Part shown: one piece after another, positions 48,601-58,254 of the stretch
How the letters are laid out: the number at the start of each line of letters is the position of its first letter
Position numbering within the stretch: the first letter of the stretch is position 1
Assembly (NCBI GenBank): GCA_963978905.1
Contig: OZ022259.1
Coordinates: 50,548,727 to 50,612,726 of the forward strand
DNA length: 64,000 bases
Direction of reading: 5' to 3'
Origin: Trichostrongylus colubriformis
Taxonomy: Eukaryota > Nematoda > Chromadorea > Rhabditida > Trichostrongylidae
Made by a program: the position numbers and the translations under genes
Notes under the pieces: generated by a model
The model's database searches: none
Told to the model about the DNA's origin: nothing
The model's input: the letters and a program-made list of their open reading frames with translations, nothing else

Positions 48601-50238
48601 GGTTGGTATACCCGTGTCTCGAAGTACCGGTAAGCTCTCATGACCTATTGTGGAGTAAGGGCACCATAGCCGACTGGTGCTAACATTTGCTGCTATGCCC
48701 TTCTCAATTATCTGAAGACCAGGGACTATTTAACTCTACATATCCCTCGAAATCGCCAGGATCTTGAGGTCACCAGATCCTAAGAGTGAAGTGTTTTTTT
48801 TGCATACCCCGCGAAATTCTTAGAATCTTGGGGCCATCAGATCCTGAGAGTAGTTCTCTCTATTTGAAATGTGTTTATGCTTTAAGAAATCTAATTAGTT
48901 CTCTAATATGATGGATGCTTCTTGTTTAACTCTTACCTGTTTCAGTTTCACCTATAGCTTTGTATTTATGATGGTGCGTCACAGAACGCACAAATAAATA
49001 AATAAATGTTATCATTATGATAGCGCGTGCTACTTACATAAACGCTCGACTGGTACATTCGCAGCGGTTCTGTGATATGCTGACGCCACACAAGGTGTCA
49101 GAGCATTGGGATGGTGCGTGAAATGAAGATTGTTGGTTCAACGATGCGGTTATGGCAGAATGGCTAGCGCTGTGGAAAGCTGTACATGGAAACTTTCAAC
49201 GTTGCAATACAAGACTAAAACAAGCCACGGTAAGCTGCGCCACACATCAGATTATGCGCAGAAGGCAAAAAACGAATAATGGGGTCCATCTTCTGTGACT
49301 AATAGACCGTCCGCTCGCATAGGTGGAGATCCAGTGAACTAGTACCCTATTTTTGCCGAGGTCACCTGAGTTACTTCTATTCAAATTGTTTTATGTGTAA
49401 TCCCGTTTCGCCTAAGCCTTTACCACTTTACCACGGAAAAAACCGTAGTACTTATACTCGACATATTCGACCGAATTGCCCCCACCTGGTACCTATGAGG
49501 CACCATTTATGGTAAATATGCCAAATAGCGGAATAATTGTGATTTGTATAAGTCGAGGTGCTCAGAGTGTGACAGCAGGGAAGGAACGCAATAAAACGGC
49601 CAAAACGCGATAGATAGAACCCTTCCCTCGATCCTTTCCTTGCGCCTCCGCCCTTGCATCTTCATCCGCAGCGGGATAGAAGGAGATGGCGAAGAGCTGA
49701 CACAGCAGACACAAACGTTGTCTCCCCTCCCCTTGTAGAAAGTCGCAAATTGGCAACTGCGCAACTCAAAACGCAGGCAGACTCTAGATCGCGATAAAGA
49801 TTCCAAGGAGCGCGCACGTGGGGAAAACTCGTCCATTGTTAAAAGCAGATATAGTAGGGGCCCATTTCCCAGTTTTGATCCACTCTCTGATATTTCCATC
49901 AGTGCCACACAACATAGCCGCTCTATTTTCAGTCACAGAAATAAAACTACTTTTCCTTTCAGTGCCTTCAACAAAAATTCCACGGCTGCAGCCCACCGAC
50001 CCTTGCGCAGCGTGAGAACGCTGTTGTGTATAAGTGTCGAAAGTGTTCACTGTAATAAATCAAAGATTACCTGGAGTGGGTTGTGCATTTGTCACGGGAT
50101 GCCTATGATGATGGTGCCCTGTCGGAGTTACTGTCGTGGTACGTCTGATCACTTTTCTTTCTTCCGAGACCTCCTTAACTTCTTTGCGAATTTCACGACC
50201 ATCTTCAAAAGATTCCATCAACATTGATGAAAATGAAG
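36625..50238 (-). CDS. UBASH3/Sts-like histidine phosphatase domain protein, probably inactive
   Basis: Fifteen exons join in phase, from 5' to 3': 50238-50071, 47760-47380, 47310-47236, 46322-46257, 45505-45452, 45396-45349, 43385-43317, 43193-43149, 41292-41184, 40713-40605, 40224-40069, 40002-39866, 37106-37025, 36956-36908, 36863-36625. Acceptors are mostly TTTCAG-like. The first Met is at 50224, giving about 590 residues. Residues 1-290 are low-complexity: a charged helix, then Pro/Thr/Ser/His-rich modules with RKSSSTTPPQP repeats. Residues 290-520 follow the UBASH3 phosphatase domain: VSHGETMNE for VRHGERMD, YDLNMPAVIPRR, DPPLT, YSSPELRCVQTS, LEPALADW, GYPILTDYKP, and VIVIVANANALE for the second catalytic block. 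Ser299, Thr303, Asp404 and Asn475 stand where Arg, Arg, Glu and His are expected; His300 and Arg378 remain. No UBA or SH3 domain is visible. The last exon runs partly through repeat-like sequence, so the C-terminus is less certain. Confidence 0.82.
37300..37535. repeat. repeat K, copy 2
   Basis: It shares the GCGGGTGTAGCGCGGCAATG and CTAATCTGATTATCGCACGG blocks with 27340-27515 and 40380-40575, within an intron of the UBASH3-like gene. Confidence 0.6.
37810..38055 (+). repeat. repeat D, copy 1
   Basis: It matches the reverse complement of 45735-46020: CGCATTGAAAAAACGCGGCT, GATTTTATGATGACCCCGCA and a CTGCAGTC block. It abuts the foldback element on its left side. Confidence 0.65.
38099..38128. 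repeat. 30-bp perfect palindrome at the foldback end
   Basis: GCGACGGTTTGTTCG is followed by its exact complement. The right end of the element (39525-39550) keeps the core GTTTGTTCGCGAACAAAC but lacks the last bases. Confidence 0.85.
38446..38664 (-). CDS. 72-residue hypothetical protein, left arm
   Basis: Starts MSFDSIFSEESNGIHFIKES and ends with a basic and hydrophobic tail (LLRVQIENVKGF). Three Cys, no signal peptide, no recognisable domain. It differs from the right-arm copy at three or so residues (S/Y, T/S, N/D). The frame being open in both arms follows partly from arm identity, so coding function is unproven. Confidence 0.45.
   Translation of the reverse strand: MSFDSIFSEESNGIHFIKESPTADELRDGFCLAEYTRRRCLGPHKRVGAICKAQNFKISTLLRVQIENVKGF
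38986..39204 (+). CDS. 72-residue hypothetical protein, right arm
   Basis: Starts MSFDSIFSEESNGIHFIKEY; a mirror copy of the left-arm frame. The central part reads DGFCLAEYTRRRCLGPHKRV. No family was recognised. Confidence 0.45.
   Translation: MSFDSIFSEESNGIHFIKEYPSADELRDGFCLAEYTRRRCLGPHKRVGAICKAQNFKISTLLRVQIEDVKGF
40380..40575. repeat. repeat K, copy 3
   Basis: It shares TAGCTCAGCTGTCCAATAAG and TTAATTTGATTATTACGAGA with the other K copies. It lies in the intron between the SPELRC exon and the exon before it in the UBASH3-like gene. Confidence 0.6.
40741..41153. mobile_element. MITE family A, copy 4, filling an intron
   Basis: The ends AAGGAATCGTTCACGGAAAA and GTGGACGAATCCTCTAAA enclose the usual GC-rich centre. 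It takes up about 410 of the 470 bp of the intron 40714-41183. Confidence 0.85.
41584..42282 (-). mobile_element. mariner element, second family, copy 2
   Basis: 31-bp inverted ends (TTAGGTTGTACCAAAAGTC) at 41584 and 42282 differ from copy 1 by a C to A change in both ends. The flanks are CA and AA rather than TA. It is 699 bp, shorter than copy 1, with an extra deletion near the transposase C-terminus. It lies in an intron of the UBASH3-like gene. Confidence 0.9.
41625..42180 (-). pseudogene. mariner transposase remnant
   Basis: It retains MLTQGETVTAAVYTRQLQQL, LLYDDASSHIAKSTQVKLQD and LPHTPYSP, then lacks the stretch after FLAKRKF that copy 1 still has. Frame breaks occur on both sides. 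Non-functional. Confidence 0.85.
42610..42768 (+). repeat. repeat I, copy 2
   Basis: It contains GTGGTCAATCTACACACTC, a CCTAGGCCTCGATGG centre, a run of about 12 C, and ATTGCGATAGCACC. Confidence 0.6.
43965..45260 (+). mobile_element. Tc1/mariner superfamily element, near full length
   Basis: The ends GGGTTGGCCATAATTATAGC (from 43967) and its near-mirror ending at 45258 are inverted repeats differing at about one position, with TA just outside on the left. About 1.29 kb, GC-rich, with one plus-strand transposase. It sits in the intron 43386-45348 of the UBASH3-like gene, opposite in orientation. Confidence 0.9.
44115..45174 (+). pseudogene. Tc1/mariner transposase with several frameshifts
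   Basis: In order: an HTH region (IHRSVVYRTLQCYRDLGGLQ with RRSGRPRTA linker), a second DNA-binding stretch, then the catalytic core with HSIVFSDEKLFTVEQQFNAQ (first Asp), WTFQQDSAPAHKA (second Asp) and SSPDLNPLDYNLWSYLESK (third Asp). The tail is RAKGGRIEKQ. Spacing of the last two Asp is about 38 residues, which fits the DD37-39D lineages (maT-like) better than DD34D mariner or DD34E Tc1. The frame changes near 44190, 44385, 44700 and 44915, so it is dead although otherwise nearly complete. Confidence 0.85.
45735..46020 (-). repeat. repeat D, copy 2
   Basis: Reverse-complement match to 37810-38055, between exons 4 and 5 of the UBASH3-like gene. Confidence 0.6.
46772..47125 (-). other. 117-codon frame in an intron, unrecognised
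   Basis: A polyglutamine stretch is followed by a Cys-containing segment (PNDCGKTYRKFDQSPHNLPN, then FPPGVGATGFFLGPNYIW). It lies between exons 3 and 4 of the UBASH3-like gene on the same strand. No splice sites fit the gene's phase, so it may be intronic or an unrelated exon. Confidence 0.25.
47938..48053 (+). repeat. 58-bp tandem duplication
   Basis: A unit containing CAATGGCGGATAATGTATAG is repeated at 47943 and 48001 with a single difference (GCG/ACA). Confidence 0.9.
47992..48594 (-). other. 200-codon frame in an intron, unrecognised
   Basis: An open minus-strand frame in the 2.3-kb first intron. It spans the left copy of a 150-bp direct repeat. Residues near the end are hydrophobic and Cys-rich. 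A run of AAAT repeats at 48985-49003 suggests retrotransposon debris nearby. No domain was recognised. Confidence 0.3.
48200..48352 (+). repeat. 150-bp direct repeat, copy 1
   Basis: Almost identical to 48593-48749 (offset 393 bp): starts ATGAGGGTGGTTGGTATACC and ends TCTACATATCCCTC. Confidence 0.9.
48593..48749 (+). repeat. 150-bp direct repeat, copy 2
   Basis: Second copy of the unit at 48200, with one G to A substitution and a TTA insertion near its end. Confidence 0.9.
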
Positions 50239-50344
50239 CTGCTTCGTTTCAAAGTTCTCCCTCCCACAACTTTGAACGTTAGAAAGCTCATGAAGATGGG
50301 CTGAGGATACCCAGCAAGGTTGTTTGCCACTTCTCCATTGGTTG

Positions 50345-50712
50345 AAGGAATCGTGCACGGAAAAATGAATTTCTCTGTCATCCATATACATATTTATGTT
50401 GTGTTTGCCTAACTAGGTCCACATGCAAAGTTTCACGCGAAAAAGTGAGAAACCGGCTAAGTTACAGCTCCTTGAAGTGATGGCCGAAGGGGCGGATTCA
50501 CAGGCCAAACGCCCTCCCCGTCGTCAGCCGCGATCCGAGATGCATAGCGGGAGTAGAAAGGTGCGTAAACAGTCCCATTCCTTGTCTCCGACCACGGCGG
50601 ACGACAGGGCGTGCATTTACTCTGGAGCCGTGCCCCCTCAGCCATCACTTTGCGGAGCTGTATCTTAGCTGCTTTCTCACTTTTTCGCTGAAACTTTGCA
50701 TGCGGCTCTTTG
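50345..50712. mobile_element. MITE family A, copy 5, right end truncated
   Basis: Complete on the left (AAGGAATCGTGCACGGAAAA) and stops on the right after TTTGCATGCGGCTCTT. It lies about 110 bp upstream of the first exon found for the UBASH3-like gene. Confidence 0.8.
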
Positions 50713-51446
50713 AAAAAAATGGTAGGAAGCTTCTCCAAATTCTCTGACATTCGTACATATGTGAGCTCTTGAAGGGATGTGCGAGTTGATCAGACAATAA
50801 AGTTGTCCTAAGAGAAGTGAAAGAGTGAAGTGAGTGCAGACAACGACGCACATGCCAATCACATCGTGTGATGGGCGGAGCAAATTACTACATGTCAGCC
50901 AAGCGGCTTTTGCCTCCTTCAATTACTTTTGGAGCCGTGAACGAAGCACAGTTCACAGCTATGAACAGCAGCTATTCTTCCTCGCAAAGTACTGTGATAA
51001 TCGTGGAAGGTGCTTTTGTGATCCGTGGAATAGTTGGTTCAGAATTTAATTTGTCATCTTACTCACTGAGGGTGCACCTTCAGTCCAGAATGCATACGGT
51101 AGATATACGGTGAAATAAATACAGGACAACTGTGAGGACAACTATAGGTCACTCCGCACCTCCTAGCTCTGCCTACAGTGTGACCCTATTTGATTGCTTG
51201 CATCGATTGTTGACCTTCAAGATGTGAAAAGTAATGCACAAGGGAAAAGGTGGAAGTGTAAAACAAAGAAGTTGGGTACAAAAGGTATTTATAGATATAC
51301 AGGAGGTATCATACAAGAGATATTTCTACAAGTTCGATGTGTAATCTCCTTTTATGGGTGTTGTGAAACGGAGTTCACGATGACTCATCGATAACATACC
51401 AGCGCCGAGGACAAATTGGAGGCGGGGCCTCCAAGAGGGTTCAGAA

Positions 51447-51672
51447 GGGGTGACGGTTGGGACACACGAATCTAGGCCGTGACCCTGTGACAGCCTGTGG
51501 CCTTTGCCCTGTGACATGAATAATTCAGTCAATTTGACTATACAACGGAACAGACTTGCAAGGAGGACACGATTTACATGAACAAATTGTCTGAATTATT
51601 TAAGGCTTAGGTCAAAGGCCACAGGCTGTTACAGGGTCACGGCCTAGATTCGTGTGTCCCAACCTACACCCG
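51447..51672. mobile_element. palindromic MITE (family N)
   Basis: Left arm GGTTGGGACACACGAATCTA... and the mirrored right arm TAGATTCGTGTGTCCCAACC share about 85 bp, with AATAATTCAG and its mirror at the inner ends. The loop is about 50 bp. No other copy here. Confidence 0.8.
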
Positions 51673-51692
51673 TTCAGAAGAGAGGAAAGAAC

Positions 51693-53440
51693 TTAGCCGA
51701 GCGGGCGGCTCTCCTTGTAATCCGGCATGACGGCGACCTCAGTGAGTCGCTCGTACCCGGTTACGGAACAGGCGGTAGCGGAAAGAGGGCGCAAGGCATT
51801 TCTTCTTCCCTTCGCGGACCACACTAGGAGAGGAGAAACTATGGCAGGAATGAAAGGGAAACAATGGGAATGAGCTCTAGTAATGTCGTTGAAGGGAATA
51901 GTAGATAGTAACATGTACGTATTGTAATATGGTTTATTACATGTTGTAGAGCGTAGTAAAATAAATGTATAACACAATGAGAGTGTATCAAACGAAAGAA
52001 CCATCGAAACCCTTTGGGACCGTGATGCAGTCTCAAAAGGTGTTAGTTTCGCATGAGAATTCTTTCAGGTTTACATTGCAACTTCCCTTTCAAGATTCTT
52101 CCACTCCACGCCAGCACAATTGCATGCATCCCACGAGTATCACCGGTGCATGGGTTTCACTACACCACCTTTTACGTCGCTCTCCCCATGTTTCTGAGTT
52201 ATGCCCTTCCCTCTTTCATCTTTGTCTCTCTTTCGTTGTATGTGGTCTCAGCATCATTACCATAATTACAAAACCATCTTTCACATAATCGACTCCCGTT
52301 TCATATCTAACTCCTGTCCTCTTACCGGCACTAACCCCTCAAGGACCCACACCTTCGATTCCAGTTCCTACGCTCCTTCCAACATTGACCTCTCAGCATC
52401 CCGCAGCTTCAACTCCAGCTTCTATCTTCCTTTCATAATTGGTCTCCCACCAGCCAGCCCGCAATTTCAACTCCCTTAAACTTTTATTTCTACTAGCCAC
52501 TTCCCAAACTTCTGAATCTCTATATATTACCCCCATTTTCCCCTCACCCATCTCATCAACCTCTATGAATTAGTTCCCCTAGAGGCGACTGAGATGATTA
52601 TTCACCCCTAATGCATTGAACAGCTGATGCACACATGCGTGGCACAATCATGGATCACTGATGATAAACCTGAGAGTATGGTTTGTATCAATACTGCAAA
52701 CTACGAATGAACTTCTTTATTTATACACTTTCACCTATCCCCCTTGTACGTGTGCATTACCTTTTGCATCTTAAAGGTGAACAGAAGGTGCAAGCAATCA
52801 AGTAGGGCCACCCACAGGATGGGCTAGGAGGTGCGAGGTGAGGTGCGAAGTGATCTATAGCGTTTCTGTAATTCTCTTACAGTATAATTACAGTATACTT
52901 CATGGACTAAAGACCTTCACCCATCCATTGTGATAGAACTAAACCAATACACAACCTCTAGCCGTTGTAACCTCTCCATCTTGACAGCATGGTCGAGGAC
53001 AGTGTCTCAGGCAGCACGGATGAGGACAGTTCTGTGCTGAAACATCGGATTATCAACGTGTCCACAACGGTACTCAATCTCCTATAAGGTGTTACATATA
53101 CTAATGAGGTGGGGGTGCAAATAGAACACTATACATTTATGACCATCACCGTAAGTTATAGACTTGCGCACACAAAACAACCTGTGCAGCAAACAACATG
53201 TCAAGGCACGCTATTGTGCGACATTCAACAACTTGCCTCCCCCCTCATCAGTATAGTACCCCCTAAGTGCTTAGCTTTTCCAATAAATTTGAAAATTGCG
53301 TCATCATACTCACACTTTGGGCCTCCACAGGAACAACATGAAATTTCAAAAAATTAATGATTAAATTGACTTTTTGCCTCCGCCATTCATATAGGGGCGG
53401 CTGCAATGAGCTGCTTTATATTTTAAGGTGCTACTGAAGT
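51693..53440. other. no supported gene
   Basis: Pyrimidine-rich from 52060 to 52560, with Pro/Ser-rich plus-strand frames. No exon passes splice and phase checks. Confidence 0.25.
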
Positions 53441-53840
53441 TTGGGAGGATGGCCGTGTACACTTATGTCAGGATTTCGCACTACGGCGTGTCACAAGTGA
53501 AGCGAGGCGGACGAGCTGAAAGCGCCGTAGCGCCATCTTGTTGGGTTCCAAAGCGACTGCAAGTGAACTGCGTGTGGCACGCCTTGTATTACTGTGTAAT
53601 GCTCTAGGACCCAACTATAGCGGCGCGCACAGCTCGCATACACCGCGGCGCACGCCGTTCGTCGTTTTCAGACTTGTCACTCCAAACCGAACTTTTTGGG
53701 TGAAAGAATCTCATTAGGATCACTACGTTTCGCCAGAACACTGCCCAGGACTGCCGCCCTATCTCGGGGTCTAGAGGTTCAGCTTTCGGCTGGGCCATAA
53801 GGAGTTCCCCCATTCTCCCATCCCATACCCATACTTTCTC

Positions 53841-53993
53841 TTAAAGGCATATTCCGCGCTCGCTATGGGTGGTGTAACCAATTGACTCTCCATTGGTTGT
53901 CAGCTGTTGGGAGGCGGTCTTTCCACGCCTCACTGCAGGCAATATGGCAAGGAGAGACCGCCTTCCAACCGCCGACGCGGAATATGCCTTTAA
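53841..53993. mobile_element. 150-bp palindromic MITE sharing family A ends
   Basis: The ends TTAAAGGCATATTCCGCG and its mirror are exact over 18 bp, with TTAA at both outer edges as in family A. The inner GGAGGCGGTCTTTCC is also partly mirrored. Confidence 0.8.
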
Positions 53994-54589
53994 TCGCCTC
54001 AGCTGTAGTGATAACCATCACTCGGCTACACGCAGTGGACCCTATCCAGTGGGGTCTCTTGGCCGGTTGATGGTGCCACACAACAAAGCCTGGACTTAAG
54101 AAAGCTGCTCCCAGTCGCGGAGCACGGAGTAGACAACGTCAGCGCTGCGCACTTCGAGCACAAAGAGTGCGTTTGTATTCCCAGTAGCCGGGTAGCCTCT
54201 TAGCGTTACTCTTGGAGGGCCGACTGGCAGTTGGCGACCAGCTTCTTTGTACTGGCCTCAATCACACAGAGTGATACCTGCTAGCCCTAGACCGCTGTAG
54301 CCGAACGTGGATGGGCTGAGGAACGTGAAGCTCCAAATGCCAAATGGCATTGGGCTAGAAGGCAGAAAGATGGTATGCCAGTAGAATCAGTTTCATTGCC
54401 GAGAGAGGACTCCGGTCCAGCGGATGGACATTTTTGTCGGAGTCATGTGGGGATTCCTTCTTCCAGATCAAGGCAAAAATGTGTGAGAGGCGTTAATAGG
54501 ATTTCATTACGGCAAGAGAATGCAGACAACGGCATTCAAATGCCCTTCCTCAACTTCAGTAACACCTATTTCATTTCTACACAACTTAC

Positions 54590-54691
54590 TAGCAGGTGTC
54601 TTGGGTTGGGGTGTGCTAGTGTTACGATTGACAGGTGTGACAGGTGTGTTAAGTTCGTCTTCTCTTATCATGGTTTGACGAGCAGCATCCT
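54590..54691 (-). CDS. candidate further 5' exon of the UBASH3-like gene
   Basis: An ATTGCAG acceptor and a GTAAGT donor bound 2 nt, 33 codons and 1 nt, again phase 1-1. The peptide (EDELNTPVTPVNRNTSTPQP, KTPA) is Thr/Pro-rich like the other N-terminal modules. It fits in phase to exon 50238-50071 if that exon begins at the purine-rich CGAAGCAG acceptor. If so, the gene has no start codon in the part I can see, and the Met at 50224 is internal. Confidence 0.5.
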
Positions 54692-54898
54692 CTGCAATGA
54701 ATTTTGTATGACTACCGTTGAGAAATCCGGTACTCAGGGTACATCAGGAGTCGAGGATTCCCCGAAAAGGAAGAATCGTATCTTGACGACGGGCGCAACC
54801 CGTCAGGTGATCTGGTTATGTAGGAAAATATGATGCAAGTTAAGTGATCAACATCAAAATTACAGTAGTAAAATACTGTGTTAAAAGTTAAAGGATAA

Positions 54899-55171
54899 AG
54901 TTTTTGGCGTTATTCAATCCCTTCTTGGGATGCGCCGCACATTCTACTTCCATTCAGAATCGTGGTGGCTGGTGGATGTGGCCTATACAATGACTTGCGG
55001 TGGCCAGCCGATGTATAATCAGTGCTTTAATCCTCCCAGACGAGTCTGGTACCAATTCAGACCCCGGAGGGATGGAAGGCTTGGTTGGCCTGGGCGGGCG
55101 TTGATGCGGGATTTGATCCCCGCACCATGAGAGTGGGGTGCGCGCCACCTGTCACTACACCACCTCCGCCC
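54899..55171 (-). mobile_element. tRNA-derived SINE, copy 2
   Basis: Closely matches 23321-23603 over its full length, with the same pol III-like boxes at the right end and the same left end (GTTTTTGGCGTTA). Confidence 0.65.
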
Positions 55172-55668
55172 TATCAGAGGGATGAATCAAGACCAAGTAG
55201 GCCAACTAATGGGCTGAAAAGCGAATACGAAGCGTACACAAAGTGCAAACGACAGGATGTGTTTCAAGAGAGGGCAGTCGCGGCCGCCGCGCATAATCGC
55301 AGCTTGGCAATCGCCGCATCGCCGCTACTGGTGCCAAACATTTCGCGATAGGTATCGTTGCACTTTGCTTATGGTCGCAGTTAACTGTGTTAAGTGATTA
55401 CACGTATGCATGTCTACTTTTTGTCTACATTCACACTGATAGGAGCGATCACGTAACCACCACATGTTTGAAACGTGACACTTTTTGTTATGAGAAGTGT
55501 TCCAAAATAACACAGAAGTGGGTGGCAGTCAAGTCGTTCTTCAGACATCCTTGAAGGTGATGAGGTAGATCAGCAACTGGACAACATGTCTTAGGTAGAT
55601 GGAGCGTCGAGCGTCGAGTGATGGTCAGTGGTGAAACTCGTATCGAAGAGCGAGCCTCGAAACTTTGA

Positions 55669-55938
55669 TTATGACCTCGCCAAGGTGATTGTACGGCTTC
55701 CGATGGCCATGTAGTTGTGGAGGGTGTGGCAGCGTTTACTGCTGGCTGCCTTAGCTACCACTGACGTATGAATCATCTCTTCAGTGATGTAGAGGGCGTG
55801 AAAAGCATGTCTCTCATTGTGGAAACGGCCTTTTTTCTTGGATTTCTGACCGTTCTTCATCCGTTTCTTCGATGCTGTTGCACTACTGAACACCAACACT
55901 TTAAACACACTCCTGAATCGACCAAAATAACTCTTCAT
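55669..55938 (-). other. 89-codon basic frame, unrecognised
   Basis: Starts MKSYFGRFRSVFKVLVFSSA and is Lys/Arg/His-rich. No splice partner and no family recognised. The flanks (55172-56650) hold nothing else I can assign. Confidence 0.25.
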
Positions 55939-57235
55939 GGTGCCTCAAATGAGTCATCATCTCCAGATCATTGGTACCAGGTGCTGGAATGTTCGTTTCA
56001 AAGTGCGTGGGAGTGAGCCCTCACGTGAAGAATTGGTTCGAAGGTAGATTTGCTGCAGCCTGATGTAACTGCCACTCAAATAATCAGCGTGGTTGTAGAC
56101 TACAAGTCACTAGCATGATCATACGGTATCCGATTATACACGCATATCATATATAAAGCAAGCAATTTTCAGCCGCAACTGGATTTTTGCAGTGCGGCTC
56201 TTGTCTTTGATAAGAAACAGCCATTTGCGACTCGGCTACTGATCTCTTCTCATCACAAGTTTTTGCTTCTTTCAGCCACTCTTGTATCCAGGAGCATGTC
56301 AGCAGAAGTGAGTTTGACTTCATGAACTGTCACAGCAGGAGTTCATGTTCCTAGTTCCTATATGTGCCAGTTCTTCGAGCTTAATCAACAGTTCGACTTT
56401 AGCGTCAGCAGGTCTGCAAGCGAATACCTGCTGAAGCGGTTCACAATGTCACAGCAGATACTTTTCTTGCGATTCACAGCATTTATACGAAGGTCCTTTC
56501 AGTGAAGATCAGTTTTCCGCACAGTTCAAAATAGCACTGAACACAAGAACCGTGACGACTTCATATTCCTCGACTCCAAAAATGGAAAACTTTCGAATCT
56601 TTCCGAAGGATTCAACAAAACGACTAGTATGACGGGCCCCATCGTGATATATTAGGCTGTCGAGAAAGTTCTTTCGTTTTTTAAAAACGTGCTTTTTTCC
56701 TCCAAACTTCTTTCCAGCAATTTCTTCTGTACATATACATGTAGTACAAGCTCACACACATCTATAGATATTATTGTCTTTCATCTCCCGGATAACCTTT
56801 TTCGGCAAAATAAACATATCAAAGGTAAGATCATCTTCATTTCTTTGAATGGCGTTAGATAGGGAAAGGAGAAGATGGTAGTCCGAAGGAGCAAGATCAG
56901 GGCTATAAGGTGGATAAGGCAGCACTTCTCATTCATGATCGATAGTTTTTTGGCAAATCACTTTTTCAATCTGTGGGAAGACTCGCCGAAAAATTGACAC
57001 GCCTAAAAATTCTCGAGCTTGAATAGGAAGTTCTACCTTATAAACCTTATAGCCCTGATCTTGCTCCATCGGATTATCACCTTTTCCTTTCCCTGTCTAA
57101 CGCCATTCAAAGGAAAATTTTTGTATTGAAAAAGAGGTTGACCTTTGATACGTTTATTTTGCCGAAAAGGGTTATCCGGGAGATGGAAGACAAAAATACC
57201 TCCAGATGCATGTGGACTTGTACTATTAGGTTGAT

Positions 57236-58121
57236 TCATAATAAATCGGACAAATTGACCAATTTTAATCATTGTCGTACAACTTTTTTACGACAACAGA
57301 GATTCACTTGAAATATACTCCATCTTTATCGATGACCTTCTGCCACGGTATAGGCAGATCATGGATGCCCTTGCTCCAGAAGGCCGGAAGCTGGAGCTCG
57401 AAGAAGTTGCCGAGTGCCGCCTTGACCTCGTCGCGAGTTTTGAAGTCTTGGCCGTCCAGGTGGCGTTGGCTGTGGGAGAAAAGGTGGAAATCTGAAGGGG
57501 CCAGGTCTGGGGAGTACGGTGGGTATAGAAGTACGGTCCAACTGTACGACAGCAGCTCGGCCTTGGTCGATTTTGCGAAGTGCGGTCTGTGGAAGTAGAC
57601 ACGTTGTCGTGCTGGAAGTAGACATGTGACCGCCGCCGTAGCGAACTTTGGACATTGGCCTTCAATTCTCGTAACTGACGAACGTAGACGTCGGCGGATA
57701 CTGTGGTACTTTCATCGAGCAGCTCCCAGTACTCTACGCCGTGTACGCTCCACCAACCGCGGTTTTCGTCTTCGATGGAATAGTCGCCTGACGCAAACTT
57801 CGAATGCTACAACTACAGTGTACTTCTGCCGGGGGCATGCTCCTTGTGAACTTCTATCAGACGTCTGCCGATATCCGCGGGTTCAACGGACAGCGATATA
57901 AATAGTATGACGTTGCGGATGTGGTCTCTGGACCGCTTGAAATCGTGCGGCATTGTGGCGGAATGAATTTACTTTGGAGTGATTATTTTGCGGTACTTTG
58001 AAGAGCTTTTCATACTCATTCCAACGGTACCTCGCGCGTCCATTTTCGTTAATTCGTTACTGAGTTATGATCTCTAGAAATCATCACTACCATTTGTCCG
58101 ATTTATTATGAATCAACCTAA
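57236..58121 (-). mobile_element. mariner element, fourth family, nested
   Basis: Inverted ends TTAGGTTGATTCATAATAAA (57236) and its mirror ending at 58121, about 30 bp each. TA lies on the left; on the right the duplicate TA was separated by the Helitron and reappears at 59663-59664. Length 886 bp. Confidence 0.9.
57302..57880 (-). pseudogene. mariner transposase remnant
   Basis: It contains ELLDESTTVSADVYVRQLRE, VYFQHDN (second Asp), YPPYSPDLAPSDFHLF (third Asp) and a C-terminal KTRDEVKAALGNFFELQLPA with IPWQKVIDKDGVYFK. The frame shifts just after the second Asp, and the N-terminal half is truncated and scrambled. Confidence 0.88.
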
Positions 58122-58144
58122 TCCTACTATATATAATTCGCTTA

Positions 58145-58168
58145 GTATGTCTGTGTGTGTGTGTGTGT
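58145..58168 (+). repeat. TG microsatellite
   Basis: A run of TG dinucleotides near the Helitron 5' end, followed by CCGTCTGTCTGTC. Confidence 0.9.
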
Positions 58169-58254
58169 GTCCGTCTGTCTGTCACGAAATTCATATCTCG
58201 CGTCGCAGCAAAGCTGGGAAGCTGAATTTTACATGTGATATAGAGGGTGCCAAG

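Noticed and set aside
54375..54833. 152-codon plus-strand frame
   Set aside because: It is antisense to the phase 1-1 exon 54590-54691 and has no recognisable content.
56270..56312. A plus-strand TTTCAG...GTGAGT mini-exon with an ATG
   Set aside because: The signals are good, but only about ten codons are covered and no following exon was found.
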